From assembly GCA_032139905.1 (NCBI GenBank), contig JAQJDB010000005.1:45001-109000 (forward strand): a stretch of DNA of 64,000 nucleotides, given 5' to 3'. Source of the stretch: Nitrospira sp. MA-1. Its GTDB lineage: Bacteria; Nitrospirota; Nitrospiria; Nitrospirales; UBA8639. Numbering within the stretch: position 1 is the first letter of the stretch; each line of letters starts with the position of its first letter. The position numbers and the translations under genes are program-made. The notes under the pieces are model-generated. The model searched no databases, was not told the origin of the DNA, and worked only from the letters and a program-made list of their open reading frames with translations. Of the stretch, positions 10,847 to 19,695 are shown piece after piece.

Positions 10847-12716
10847 GCTGGATATCCTCATCAAATAAGTCAAAATGATCGAGAGCGATTTCTGAAACAA
10901 TTGCTTGAAAGGCTTTTGTTAAATTTCGATACCGTAACTTTGTGTGGGGGAGGATGGCCTGGAGAATTTCTCCATCCAATAATGTGAAAATAGCTTTTGG
11001 GGTCGCTTGTTTTAGGTTCTCAAAGTTAACCACGATATCCATTTTTGCTGCCCGCCCAGCCTGTTGAATCCGTTTTAGTAGTTCCTTGGCGTTCAGGTGG
11101 TCTAGGGTTCCCTCCAGGTCAATGAGCAAGGCGGCAAAGGCATCGTGCCGACGAGCTTTCATTTTCAGGTAAAGCTCCTGGGGTTTGGGGTCAGGAGAGG
11201 GTTGGGGGTGGAGAGCGTTAGGAATGAGTTGCTGGGTTTCGGAGGTTGGCAGTTTGACTTGCAGGCTTTTTAAGACCTTAGCCAAAGGGGAAAGCGAGCC
11301 TTTGGGTGTGGTGCGGTATATCAATTTTCGAAATTCCCAATTCATTTCAAGCCTGGGAATCAGTCGTTGGCGGGTATGCCCCAGGCGATTCCAGATAGAG
11401 GACCATGAATAAAACTGGTGGTTGGCCCAGAAAAACCCTTCTTGTAATTGTTCGGCTGTCATGCGCTTGGGTGTGAAGACCACATGTTTCCCGTCATATT
11501 TGGACCAGTCTTGATCAATGAGCCGGTCTTCCTGTTTGAAGCGTTCAAACAGGGCCGTACCGGGAAGGGGTGTCAAAACATTAAAGTAGGCCAATTCGAC
11601 TTTGTTTCGCGTTAAAAATTCCACTGCGGTCTCGAATACGGATTCGTCATCATTATCAAATCCAAAAACGAGCCCGGGGTTCACCATGATGCCGTGGTCA
11701 TGAAACATTTTAATTTGGTTTTCAAATTTCCTGACCTGATTGAATCCTTTGTTGGTTTCATCAAGTGAATCATCAGACAGCGATTCCATCCCGACAAACA
11801 CCGATACGCAACCACTATCGGCGGCCAATTTGACCATTTCAGGATCGTCGCCAAGGAAGAGGGTGGATTGGCAGCCCCATTTTATATTGAGAGATTTCAG
11901 GGATTGCCATAACTCACGGCAATAGGCTCGATGACTGTTGTGCAGGTCATCAACAAAAGCAACGATCGATCCTTCTTCCAGTCCTACCCAAATTTTCAGG
12001 GAAGTCGTTAAGGCATGGAACAGTGATCCGTGAGTCATCCGTTCGACAATGTCTGAACGCAGCCACTCTTTGGCTCGCTTCAGCTCTTCGATGACTTCGG
12101 GAACGGGTCGGCGTCGAGTGGTTTTGCCATTAAATGGGGAAACACTGCAAAATTCGCAATCAAAATGACATCCTCGCGTCGTGAAGGTACATAGCCTGGT
12201 CATATAAGAATCAGGGCTGAGCAATTCAATACGCGGTGGTTTGTAGTGACTCAAGGTTGGAAATTGTTCCATCCGATAGATTCGTTTCAAGGCCCCGGCT
12301 TCGATGTCCGTGATGACTTGAGGCCAAAGGTCTTCGGCTTCCCCGCAGATAATAGCATCACAATGACGAAGGGCTTCATCTGGGCAATAGGTGGGATGGA
12401 CCCCTCCGAGAATGACCGGTTTCCGACGTCGACGAAATTCATCGGCGATTTCATAAGCCCTCGGGGCATAACACGTCATGATGGATATTCCAACCACATC
12501 ACAGGGAGTCTCAAAATTGATATCCATAACGGCTTCGTCCACGATTTCGACATTCCATGTTGTCGGAGTATAGGCTGCAATCGCTGGTAGGCTGAGCTTC
12601 GGAAACCAGATCGACCGGCGTTCGCTTGCGCTCATGCGATAGGGATTATTTCGTGGATAGGGATCAAGCAACAGAAGTTTGGGCCGAATTTCACTGTGAG
12701 TGAGAGGGGTATCCAT
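10839..12716 (-). CDS. B12-binding radical SAM protein with C-terminal STAS-like domain
   Basis: This 625-residue protein has a cobalamin-binding-type N-terminus (about 10-150; VVGISIMTCYAPRAYEIADEF, GGVHPTYCPDEAL), a radical SAM core with CxxxCxxC (TTRGCHFDCEFCSVSP, about 183-195) and a C-terminal segment (about 525-605, LLIDLEGTLDHLNAKELLKRI) that reads like a STAS fold. Between the CxxxCxxC strand and the usual VDD strand there is an insert of about 30 residues (MTHGSLFHALTTSLKIWVG). B12 radical SAM enzymes typically methylate or cyclise unactivated carbons. The start at 12716 follows GGAGG. It sits between an LptM-like lipoprotein gene and lysA, overlapping lysA by 8 bp. The substrate is unknown; the STAS call is an inference. 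Confidence 0.8.
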   Translation of the reverse strand: MDTPLTHSEIRPKLLLLDPYPRNNPYRMSASERRSIWFPKLSLPAIAAYTPTTWNVEIVDEAVMDINFETPCDVVGISIMTCYAPRAYEIADEFRRRRKPVILGGVHPTYCPDEALRHCDAIICGEAEDLWPQVITDIEAGALKRIYRMEQFPTLSHYKPPRIELLSPDSYMTRLCTFTTRGCHFDCEFCSVSPFNGKTTRRRPVPEVIEELKRAKEWLRSDIVERMTHGSLFHALTTSLKIWVGLEEGSIVAFVDDLHNSHRAYCRELWQSLKSLNIKWGCQSTLFLGDDPEMVKLAADSGCVSVFVGMESLSDDSLDETNKGFNQVRKFENQIKMFHDHGIMVNPGLVFGFDNDDESVFETAVEFLTRNKVELAYFNVLTPLPGTALFERFKQEDRLIDQDWSKYDGKHVVFTPKRMTAEQLQEGFFWANHQFYSWSSIWNRLGHTRQRLIPRLEMNWEFRKLIYRTTPKGSLSPLAKVLKSLQVKLPTSETQQLIPNALHPQPSPDPKPQELYLKMKARRHDAFAALLIDLEGTLDHLNAKELLKRIQQAGRAAKMDIVVNFENLKQATPKAIFTLLDGEILQAILPHTKLRYRNLTKAFQAIVSEIALDHFDLFDEDIQHA

Positions 12717-12803
12717 TATTTTTATCCTCCACAAACAGATGGATAAGCTGTGGGGGGATTCTATTCTACTCTGCGAGGTTCTTCCTGAACAAATCCCTGC
12801 ATA

Positions 12804-13055
12804 TTATCGGGTATCGATAGGATACACGGTGGGTAATTCAACTGCCTCCTCCAGCGGTACATTCGAGGGGTCTTCGTCAATGCCTCCCTCTATTCTGGCC
12901 TGCTCTCGCTGTTGTTCGAGTATCTTCGCTTCAATGCCAACCTTTTCAGGAGGAATGGGAGGGCCGACCGCCCCGCAACCTATTGGGGAAAAGAGCAGGA
13001 CCAGCATGCAAAAAGGGAGGAAATACTGGGTAGAAGTCCTAAAAATATGACTCAT
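12804..13055 (-). CDS. lptM: LptM-like small lipoprotein
   Basis: This 83-residue protein has a short signal peptide ending in the lipobox FSPIGC, followed by GCGAVGPPIPPEKVG. That resembles the CG..GP.Y.P motif of LptM (formerly YifL, prokaryotic lipoprotein-attachment family), which in enterobacteria helps the LptD-LptE LPS translocon mature. LptM genes are often found next to lysA/dapF, and here lysA lies one gene downstream. The ATG overlaps the argH stop by four bases (ATGA). The tail (IEAKILEQQREQARIEGGIDEDPSNVP) is longer than in E. coli. The assignment rests on a short motif plus context. Confidence 0.6.
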   Translation of the reverse strand: MSHIFRTSTQYFLPFCMLVLLFSPIGCGAVGPPIPPEKVGIEAKILEQQREQARIEGGIDEDPSNVPLEEAVELPTVYPIDTR

Positions 13056-14551
13056 GCCGTTCGTGGTTGTTTCATGGAGCGTTTCATTTCGGCCTGTAAT
13101 GATTTCTTCCAACCATTGATCTGTTTTGTGACTTGGGCCGTAGCGGTACCACCTATAATGTTTTTACTGTTAATTGCCGCTTCGGGAGTTAAAACTTGAA
13201 AGGCCTTGGCATCAAAAGACGATGAGGCGTTCACTAGATCCTGCTGCGTGAGTTGCCCTAAATCCTTCCCTTTAGCTAAACACTCCCGTACTAGGCTTCC
13301 CACCACGTGGTGAGATTCACGGAAAGGCATTCCCTTTTTAACCAAATAGTCCGCCAACTCCGTTGCCAGCAGAAAACCCTCAGACACGGCTTCTTTCATG
13401 GAATCAGGTCGTATCGTGAGTTGCGCCAGGAGTTCTGCGTAGATTTTAACTGATGTGGTTACGGTATCTAATGTGTCAAACAATGGTTCTTTATCTTCCT
13501 GAAGGTCTCGATTGTAACTGAGTGGCAAGCCTTTTAAGGTGGTCAGGAGGCTGAACAAATGTCCATATACCCGACCAGTTTTTCCACGGATCAGTTCCGG
13601 GACATCCGGATTTTTTTTCTGTGGCATCATACTGCTGCCCGTACAAAATCCGTCGGAAATATCCGTGAAGTGGAATTCTTGCGAGGACCATAAAATGAGT
13701 TCTTCACTTAGCCGAGAGAGGTGCATCATCACGATGGTGCAAGCGCTGAGCACTTCAATGACGTAATCTCGGTCCGACACGGCATCCAGGCTATTCTGGG
13801 TCACGCGAGGGAAATGTAGTAAGGAAGCCGTATAGTGACGGTCGATCGGGTAATTGTTTCCAGCTAATGCGCCGGACCCTAGAGGCATGACGTTAATCCG
13901 TACCAAGGCGTCCTGAAGGCGCCCCTTGTCCCGCTCTACCATCTCAACATAGGCCAGGGCATGATGCGAAAAGAGAACGGGCTGAGCCCGCTGTAGATGT
14001 GTATAGCCCGGCATCATCACTCCCATATACCGCTCAGCGAGGGTTACGAGGGACTGTTGAAGTAACCGGAGATCATTGCTTAGGTGTTGGAGAGTATCCC
14101 GAAGGTAGAGTCGAAGGTCCAGGGTGATCTGATCATTCCGACTCCGGCCGGTGTGCAGTTTTCCCCCAACAGGTCCAATGAGTTCAGTCAGCCGCCGTTC
14201 AATGCTCATATGCACATCTTCGTCCTCGGTCTTCCATTGATGCCGACCGGCGCGAATGTCCTCGCGAATGGCCTGGAGCCCTCGAATGATGGTTTGGCAT
14301 TCTCGCTGTGGCAAGACCTTAGCCCGTTGTAACGTTTTGCAATGGGCGATACTGCCTTCAATATCGTATTCATACAGGCGGCGGTCAACGTGAATCGAGG
14401 CCGTGAAGGTTTCCACGAGTTGATGTGTTTGGCCTTGAAATCGCCCTCCCCAGAGTTTTTGATCTCCTGTTTTTTGTGGCGGCATTGGAGAAGGAGGCCC
14501 CGCAGAACGGGATCGGTTGCTGGGCAGGGTTATGCCGGCGCGTTTCTTCAT
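13052..14551 (-). CDS. argH: argininosuccinate lyase
   Basis: ArgH splits argininosuccinate into arginine and fumarate, the last step of arginine synthesis. The fumarase-superfamily signature GSSMMPQKKNPD is present, as are HTGRSRNDQ and TEDEDVHMSIERRL. From ATG 14551 the protein has 499 residues, longer than the typical 460 because of a Ser/Pro-rich N-terminal extension of about 35 residues before KLWGGRF. This start overlaps the argF stop by four bases (ATGA) and has AGGAAGG eight bases upstream, which supports it over an ATG at 14572. Confidence 0.96.
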   Translation of the reverse strand: MKKRAGITLPSNRSRSAGPPSPMPPQKTGDQKLWGGRFQGQTHQLVETFTASIHVDRRLYEYDIEGSIAHCKTLQRAKVLPQRECQTIIRGLQAIREDIRAGRHQWKTEDEDVHMSIERRLTELIGPVGGKLHTGRSRNDQITLDLRLYLRDTLQHLSNDLRLLQQSLVTLAERYMGVMMPGYTHLQRAQPVLFSHHALAYVEMVERDKGRLQDALVRINVMPLGSGALAGNNYPIDRHYTASLLHFPRVTQNSLDAVSDRDYVIEVLSACTIVMMHLSRLSEELILWSSQEFHFTDISDGFCTGSSMMPQKKNPDVPELIRGKTGRVYGHLFSLLTTLKGLPLSYNRDLQEDKEPLFDTLDTVTTSVKIYAELLAQLTIRPDSMKEAVSEGFLLATELADYLVKKGMPFRESHHVVGSLVRECLAKGKDLGQLTQQDLVNASSSFDAKAFQVLTPEAAINSKNIIGGTATAQVTKQINGWKKSLQAEMKRSMKQPRTA

Positions 14552-15552
14552 GAAGGCGACCTTCCTAACCATTCAAGCAAAATAGCTTTTTGGATGTGTA
14601 GGCGGTTTTCGGCTTGGTCGAGAACTACTGATTGTGGGCCGTCCAGCACCTCTTCGGTTATTTCCTCCCCCCGATGGGCTGGCAGGCAATGCATGACCAG
14701 CGCATTGGATTTTGCCTCTTTCATCAGCTGACCGTTGACCTGATAGGGGGTCAAAGCGCTCATGCGTGGTTGTTGTTCGTGTTCCTGGCCCATGCTGATC
14801 CACACATCTGTGTAAATCACATCAGCGTCCGTTGCTGCGTTTTTAGGATCGTGGGTGATTTCAATCCTGGCACCGGTTTGTTGGCTTTCTATTTTGGCTG
14901 CCTCAATGACGCGGGGATCAGGTTCATAGCCTTTTGGGCATCCTACGACCACGTGCATACCTACCTTAGCTCCAATCTCAACAAGGGAGTGCGTGATATT
15001 GTTTCCGTCTCCAATATATGCCAGCTTTAAGCCTTTCGCGTGGTCTCTGTGTTCAACAATGGTCAAAAGATCAGCCAAAGCCTGGCAGGGGTGACAATCG
15101 TCCGTTAACCCGTTGATAACAGGAATCGAGGTGTGTTGAGCCCATTCTTCTAGGGAGGCTTGGTTGAATGTTCTTACAACGAGTCCATCCAAATATCGTG
15201 TTAAGACTTTTGCCGTATCGGCTAAGCTTTCCCCACGACTCAATTGGATTTTTTCGGACGCAAGAAAAATGGCTTGTCCACCCAGTTGATTCATGCCTGC
15301 TTCAAACGAAACCCTGGTCCGCGTAGAAGGTTTTTCAAAAATAAGACCAAGCGTTTTGCCCTTCAACGGAAAGGTAGAGCGCCCCTGTCTTCGGGCAGCC
15401 TTCAGTTTTTGAGCAAGTGCAATCAAATGGTGAATCGTATCCCGGGGAATGTCGGCCACCGTTAGCAGGTCTTTGGGGAGAGCTGTCGTCTTTTTGCGTG
15501 GTGCGACAGTAGTAGATTTTTGAGTACGAGAGGACTGACTTGATGGTGACAT
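14548..15552 (-). CDS. argF: ornithine carbamoyltransferase
   Basis: ArgF forms citrulline from ornithine and carbamoyl phosphate. The 334-residue protein has the carbamoyl-phosphate loop KPSTRTRVSFE, the DCHPCQALAD segment and the HCLPAHRGEE motif that distinguishes OTCases. A basic Ser/Thr-rich N-terminus of about 25 residues precedes the family start; an internal start is possible but no better ribosome site is evident. It begins 3 nt after argD and overlaps argH by 4 nt, so argD-argF-argH form one operon. Confidence 0.96.
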   Translation of the reverse strand: MSPSSQSSRTQKSTTVAPRKKTTALPKDLLTVADIPRDTIHHLIALAQKLKAARRQGRSTFPLKGKTLGLIFEKPSTRTRVSFEAGMNQLGGQAIFLASEKIQLSRGESLADTAKVLTRYLDGLVVRTFNQASLEEWAQHTSIPVINGLTDDCHPCQALADLLTIVEHRDHAKGLKLAYIGDGNNITHSLVEIGAKVGMHVVVGCPKGYEPDPRVIEAAKIESQQTGARIEITHDPKNAATDADVIYTDVWISMGQEHEQQPRMSALTPYQVNGQLMKEAKSNALVMHCLPAHRGEEITEEVLDGPQSVVLDQAENRLHIQKAILLEWLGRSPS

Positions 15553-15555
15553 GAT

Positions 15556-16788
15556 TTATCGATGTTTAGAAAGAACTTCAGAGAGGACGGACAAGAGCCG
15601 GTCAATCTGTGCGTGGCTGATGATTAAGGGAGGCACAAATCTGAGAACTTTTCCCATTGTGCAGTTTATGAGGACCCGTCGCTCCAAGCATTCCAAGACC
15701 AGAGGTTTTCCGTCTATGGTTAATTCTAGACCCTGGAGTAGGCCCTTTCCACGGACTTCCTGAATACAGGAGAATTGTTCTTTCAGGGAACTGAGTCCTT
15801 TGGCTAAATAGTGACCGGCAGCCTGGCCCTGTTCAAGTTTCCCGCATTCAATAAGGAGTTCTAAGACTTTTAAGGCTACCGCGCAGGCTAAAGGGTTGCC
15901 TCCAAACGTGGAGGCATGCGTGCCTGGCTCAAATGCCGCTGCGACGTTGTCGGTGGCCAAACAGGCCCCAATGGGAATGCCTCCCCCTAGCCCCTTAGCT
16001 AACGTCATAATGTCAGGTTGAATTTCGAACTGTTCGTAAGCGAATAACGTCCCTGTTCGTCCCATCCCCGTTTGGACTTCATCAAAAATAAGGAGAATTT
16101 GTTGCTCGGTGCAGAACTCTCGAAGTTTTTTCAAATAGGAAGGATGAGGAACTATAATCCCACCTTCAGCCTGAATGGGTTCTAACATCACAGCTGCCGT
16201 TTGTGGAGTTATGTTGGCTTTCAACGCCTCTAGATCATTGAATGGGGCGTAGCGAAATCCAGGAACAAGCGGTCCGAAGCCTTCTTGTAATTTTGGCTGT
16301 CCGGTTGCCGTGAGGCTCGCCAATGTTCGTCCATGAAAAGAGTTGATCATGGTCAGAATTTCAAAGCGTTCCGGACCGAAGGTGTTGTGGGCATACCGTC
16401 TGGCTAACTTAATGGCGGCCTCGTTGGCTTCTGTTCCGCTATTGCAAAAAAAGACTTTGTCGGCAAAGGACAGTTCTACCAGCCTTTGGGCCAATTTGGT
16501 TTGGGGTTCGGTGTAAAACAGGTTGGAGGTATGAATGAGTTGTCGGGCTTGTCGTGTGATGGTCTCTACCAGATCCTGGTGGGCATGACCTAAAATATTG
16601 ACGGCAATCCCCGCGAGACAATCGAGATATTCCCTGCCTTCTGCATCATACACGAGGCATCCATTTCCCCGAACAAGTGAAATGGGTAGGCGGGCATAGG
16701 TATTCATCAGAAATCTATCCGCATTATCTTGGAGTTCACTTGTAATCATATTGGCAAAAACCCGCGTGAATGCAGGCGAATTTATCAC
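15556..16788 (-). CDS. argD: acetylornithine aminotransferase
   Basis: ArgD is a class-III PLP aminotransferase making N-acetylornithine; in many bacteria it also serves the succinyl-DAP step of lysine synthesis, which would fit the linked lysine genes. Motifs include GTEANEAAIKLAR, LLIFDEVQTGMGRTG and the PLP lysine in TLAKGLGGGIPIGA. The reading starts at GTG 16788 with a weak GAAG box; an ATG at 16749 is an alternative but has no visible ribosome site. It is the first gene of the minus-strand arg-lys cluster. Confidence 0.94.
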   Translation of the reverse strand: MINSPAFTRVFANMITSELQDNADRFLMNTYARLPISLVRGNGCLVYDAEGREYLDCLAGIAVNILGHAHQDLVETITRQARQLIHTSNLFYTEPQTKLAQRLVELSFADKVFFCNSGTEANEAAIKLARRYAHNTFGPERFEILTMINSFHGRTLASLTATGQPKLQEGFGPLVPGFRYAPFNDLEALKANITPQTAAVMLEPIQAEGGIIVPHPSYLKKLREFCTEQQILLIFDEVQTGMGRTGTLFAYEQFEIQPDIMTLAKGLGGGIPIGACLATDNVAAAFEPGTHASTFGGNPLACAVALKVLELLIECGKLEQGQAAGHYLAKGLSSLKEQFSCIQEVRGKGLLQGLELTIDGKPLVLECLERRVLINCTMGKVLRFVPPLIISHAQIDRLLSVLSEVLSKHR

Positions 16789-16840
16789 ACGACTTCTTCG
16801 GTTCGCAATAATGAGCTAGGTGGGAGATTGGTCGGATAAC

Positions 16841-16868
16841 AAAAAGGCAGGAGAAGAGACTCCTTCCC
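16841..16868 (-). terminator. intrinsic terminator after desaturase gene
   Basis: Read on the minus strand, an 8-bp stem with one mismatch (GGAAGGAG ... CTCCTGCC, arms at 16860-16867 and 16846-16853) is followed directly by TTTTT (16841-16845). It ends the desaturase transcript and insulates the arg-lys operon. Confidence 0.75.
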
Positions 16869-16911
16869 AGAGCCCAATTCAGGTAAAGGAGCCTTTAAAT
16901 GCTAAATATCG

Positions 16912-17772
16912 TTACGGCTGGTCAGGAGACTGCCGCCGAAGATCATAGGCTAAGCCCAATCTGCTCAATGTCCATATAAGCCACTTTGAGGGATCAAAAT
17001 TATACCAGCGAACCCCATTTCGGTAGTCACTTTGATACATATGATGATAGTTGTGATATCCCTCTCCAAATGTGAGTAATGATATCCACCAACTATCCCT
17101 GCTCGAATCAGATGTGCCATGGGGTTGATCGCCCCAGATATGGCAAATGGAATTGATGAAAAACGTTGAGTTTAGAACAAAGAAAGTACGTGCAAGCCCA
17201 GCCAGCAGAAAACATCCGAGACCGCCAATCCACCCATTGTACAGAAATCCCACTACGAATGGCAGCACCAGTCCAGACAAAAGAATGGGAAGGTAATATT
17301 TGTCCTGCCACAAAATCAGAGGGTCCTGAAGAAGGCGTGTGGCATATTTGGGATCACGATTGGGATCCTTCCAGAAAATCCAGCCACAATGGCTGTGCCA
17401 AAAGCCCAGTGTGGCGTTATAGGGGTCTTCCTTCTGGTCGCACCGGGCATGGTGCCTAATATGGTCGCTGGCCCATTTTAACGCCGAGTTTTCTAACGCC
17501 ATACCGCCTGCGATTAAGAATATGGCTTTGATCCAGTTTGGGCACTTGAAGCTCCTATGGGTAATTAACCGATGATAGCCCACTGTAATGCCTAATCCTG
17601 TAAATAGGTAAAGCGTGATAAACATGGTCCAGTCTACCCAGGAAAAATCGTAAAAATAGGCATACAAAGGGAGCCCGATGATTGTGGTCAACACAATTGA
17701 TCCAAACAGAATCATTGTGGGGAAATCTCGTTGTGGAGTTCCGGCTAAGGATGGATCTAACGTTCGTGACAT
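16912..17772 (-). CDS. acyl-CoA/acyl-lipid delta-9-type fatty acid desaturase
   Basis: This is a membrane di-iron desaturase of 286 residues that introduces a double bond into fatty acyl chains. The three histidine boxes are present: HRLITH, HIRHH and HNYHH (in GEGYHNYHHMYQSDYRNG). Hydrophobic segments (ILFGSIVLTTIIGLPLYAYF, MFITLYLFTGLGITVG, YYLPILLSGLVLPFVVGFLY) fit four membrane passes. The spacing and WxxxDP tail (VRWYNFDPSKWLIW) match stearoyl-CoA desaturase-like bacterial enzymes. It is probably a single-gene unit controlling membrane fluidity. Confidence 0.92.
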   Translation of the reverse strand: MSRTLDPSLAGTPQRDFPTMILFGSIVLTTIIGLPLYAYFYDFSWVDWTMFITLYLFTGLGITVGYHRLITHRSFKCPNWIKAIFLIAGGMALENSALKWASDHIRHHARCDQKEDPYNATLGFWHSHCGWIFWKDPNRDPKYATRLLQDPLILWQDKYYLPILLSGLVLPFVVGFLYNGWIGGLGCFLLAGLARTFFVLNSTFFINSICHIWGDQPHGTSDSSRDSWWISLLTFGEGYHNYHHMYQSDYRNGVRWYNFDPSKWLIWTLSRLGLAYDLRRQSPDQP

Positions 17773-18055
17773 AGCTGACTAAGTCCTCTTATATCTCCAG
17801 TCACCAAAGAGAATGTTCCCCATACAAGAGGGAAAATTCAACGGCGAGAGATTTGTTTGTGAAATAAAACCTAGGATTGAAATCTCTTTTACATATACGA
17901 AAGTGGGTTGTTGAAACCGACTAACACGGGCCTTGATTTTCCCGTGTAAAAGAGTGGCTTGAGTTTATAATGTAACAATTTAGTCGGGAAGAGGCAATCC
18001 CATGGCAGAATTCAATAATGACACTCTTTATGTGTCCAGAATACCAGATGTAATG
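17773..18055. other. desaturase upstream region with a small palindrome
   Basis: The desaturase promoter should lie in this stretch. A perfect 7-bp inverted repeat, ACACGGG (17924-17930) and CCCGTGT (17941-17947) with a 10-nt loop, could be an operator or a leader hairpin. No coding sequence is supported. Confidence 0.4.
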
Positions 18056-18092
18056 AAAAAAGCTAGGGGACCCTGTACAAGCCAAGGCCCCC
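18056..18092 (-). terminator. intrinsic terminator downstream of ahcY
   Basis: On the minus strand GGGGGCC (18092-18086) pairs with GGTCCCC (18072-18066), including one G-U pair. The hairpin is followed by TAGC and a run of T residues (18061-18056). It lies about 120 nt after the ahcY stop, ending the metK-ahcY unit. Confidence 0.7.
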
Positions 18093-18212
18093 TAAATACT
18101 ACTGTCTGGTATTTATTTTTGAATTCGCAAACAAAATTGCGGACCAGTGCATTTGTAATGGTCTTTGTTAAGAAGTCCCTTGAAGAAATATCAGAACTGC
18201 CTGAGCTATATT

Positions 18213-19595
18213 TTAATACTTGTAGCTGTCTTCTTTGAATGGTCCATTAACTGGGACGTGAATATAGGCAGCCTGAGTTTGGGTGAGTTTAGTGATAACC
18301 CCTCCAAAGCCACGAACCATATGGGCAGCCACTTCTTCGTCGAGATGTTTCGGTAAAACTTGCACTGTAATGGTTCCACCTTTTTGGTCTGCGAATTTCC
18401 GTTCGTAGAGGTATATTTGCGCGAGGACTTGGTTGGCAAATGAACCATCCATTATTCTGGAAGGGTGTCCGGTCCCATTTCCCAAATTCACCAGGCGACC
18501 TTCGGACAGTAAAATGAGGTGATCCTTGCTGGCTTTGTCACGATACACCGTATGCACCTGAGGTTTTACTTCTTCCCATTCCCAGTTCTTCCGCATAAAA
18601 GCAGTGTCAATTTCATTGTCGAAGTGTCCGATATTGCAAACAACCGCCCCAGATTTCAATGATTGCAGTATGGCTGAATCGCAGACATTCAAGTTGCCGG
18701 TAGCTGTGACGACCAAATCTGTGTTTTGAAGAAGGACGGAGTTGGTGTCTTCGACCTTGCCTGTATTGATGCCACCTTTGTAGGGAGAGACCACTTCATA
18801 GCCATCCATGCAGGCTTGCATGGCACAGATTGGATCAATTTCTGAAATTTTGACAATCATGCCTTCCTGTCGGAGTGATTGAGCGGAGCCTTTCCCGACA
18901 TCGCCGTACCCAATTACCAGGGCTTTTTTCCCTGACAGGAGGTGGTCTGTGGCGCGTTTGATTGCGTCATTTAAACTGTGGCGACAGCCATATTTATTGT
19001 CATTCTTTGATTTGGTGATTGAATCATTCACATTAATGGCTGGAACCTTTAGTGTTCCATTTTTTAACATTTCCAATAAACGATGGACCCCAGTGGTTGT
19101 CTCTTCAGTGATTCCATGAATTCGCTCCAGCATAGCTGGATATTTTTTGTGGAGCATCATAGTCAAGTCTCCACCGTCGTCCAGGACCATGTTTGCATCC
19201 CAGGGTTGTCCGCCCTTTAAAATGGTTTGCTCCAAGCACCAATCATATTCTTCTTCTGTTTCACCCTTCCAGGCGAATACAGGAATTCCTTTTGCGGCGA
19301 TGGCAGCGGCAGCATGATCTTGTGTTGAAAAAATATTGCAGGATGACCAGCGGACTTCAGCACCCAGTTCGATGAGCGTTTCAATTAACACTCCTGTCTG
19401 AATGGTCATGTGAATGCAGCCAAGAATTTTTGCGCCTTTTAATGGCTGGGACTGGCGGTATTTCTCCCGAAGAGCCATCAATGCCGGCATTTCTGTTTCG
19501 GCGATGCATAATTCTTTTCTCCCCCAATCAGCCAAACGGATATCCGCAACTTTGTAGTCAATCGGAGCGGTTTTGGTCATAGTTGCAGTGCTCAT
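18213..19595 (-). CDS. ahcY: adenosylhomocysteinase
   Basis: AhcY hydrolyses S-adenosylhomocysteine to adenosine and homocysteine, closing the methyl cycle with metK just upstream. The 460-residue protein has the NAD-binding [30 protein letters not shown] and the C-terminal [10 protein letters not shown] typical of the family. I place the start at ATG 19595 ([19 protein letters not shown]) because it follows an AAGGAG-type box and matches the family N-terminus. The longer in-frame upstream reading runs into the metK intergenic hairpin. Confidence 0.97.
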   Translation of the reverse strand: MSTATMTKTAPIDYKVADIRLADWGRKELCIAETEMPALMALREKYRQSQPLKGAKILGCIHMTIQTGVLIETLIELGAEVRWSSCNIFSTQDHAAAAIAAKGIPVFAWKGETEEEYDWCLEQTILKGGQPWDANMVLDDGGDLTMMLHKKYPAMLERIHGITEETTTGVHRLLEMLKNGTLKVPAINVNDSITKSKNDNKYGCRHSLNDAIKRATDHLLSGKKALVIGYGDVGKGSAQSLRQEGMIVKISEIDPICAMQACMDGYEVVSPYKGGINTGKVEDTNSVLLQNTDLVVTATGNLNVCDSAILQSLKSGAVVCNIGHFDNEIDTAFMRKNWEWEEVKPQVHTVYRDKASKDHLILLSEGRLVNLGNGTGHPSRIMDGSFANQVLAQIYLYERKFADQKGGTITVQVLPKHLDEEVAAHMVRGFGGVITKLTQTQAAYIHVPVNGPFKEDSYKY

Positions 19596-19637
19596 AGGAA
19601 TTGTCTCTCCTTCTCTGTTTGAGTATTGAAGGTCTGT

Positions 19638-19668
19638 TGAAAAGGGGGAAGGTTTGGTCCCCTTCCCC
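19638..19668 (-). terminator. metK-ahcY intergenic hairpin (terminator or attenuator)
   Basis: On the minus strand GGGGAAGG (19668-19661) pairs perfectly with CCTTCCCC (19652-19645) around an 8-nt loop, followed by CTTTTC. It lies between the metK stop and the ahcY start. It could partly terminate metK transcripts and so set the metK:ahcY ratio. The short T-run makes full termination uncertain. Confidence 0.6.
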
Positions 19669-19695
19669 ATCATTCGGCGGGCTAGGCACTTGAAA

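Noticed and set aside
18002-18238. Plus-strand reading of 78 residues with a GGGAAGAGG box before its ATG
   Set aside because: It runs through the ahcY terminator and into the ahcY 3' end on the other strand, and its composition is not protein-like.
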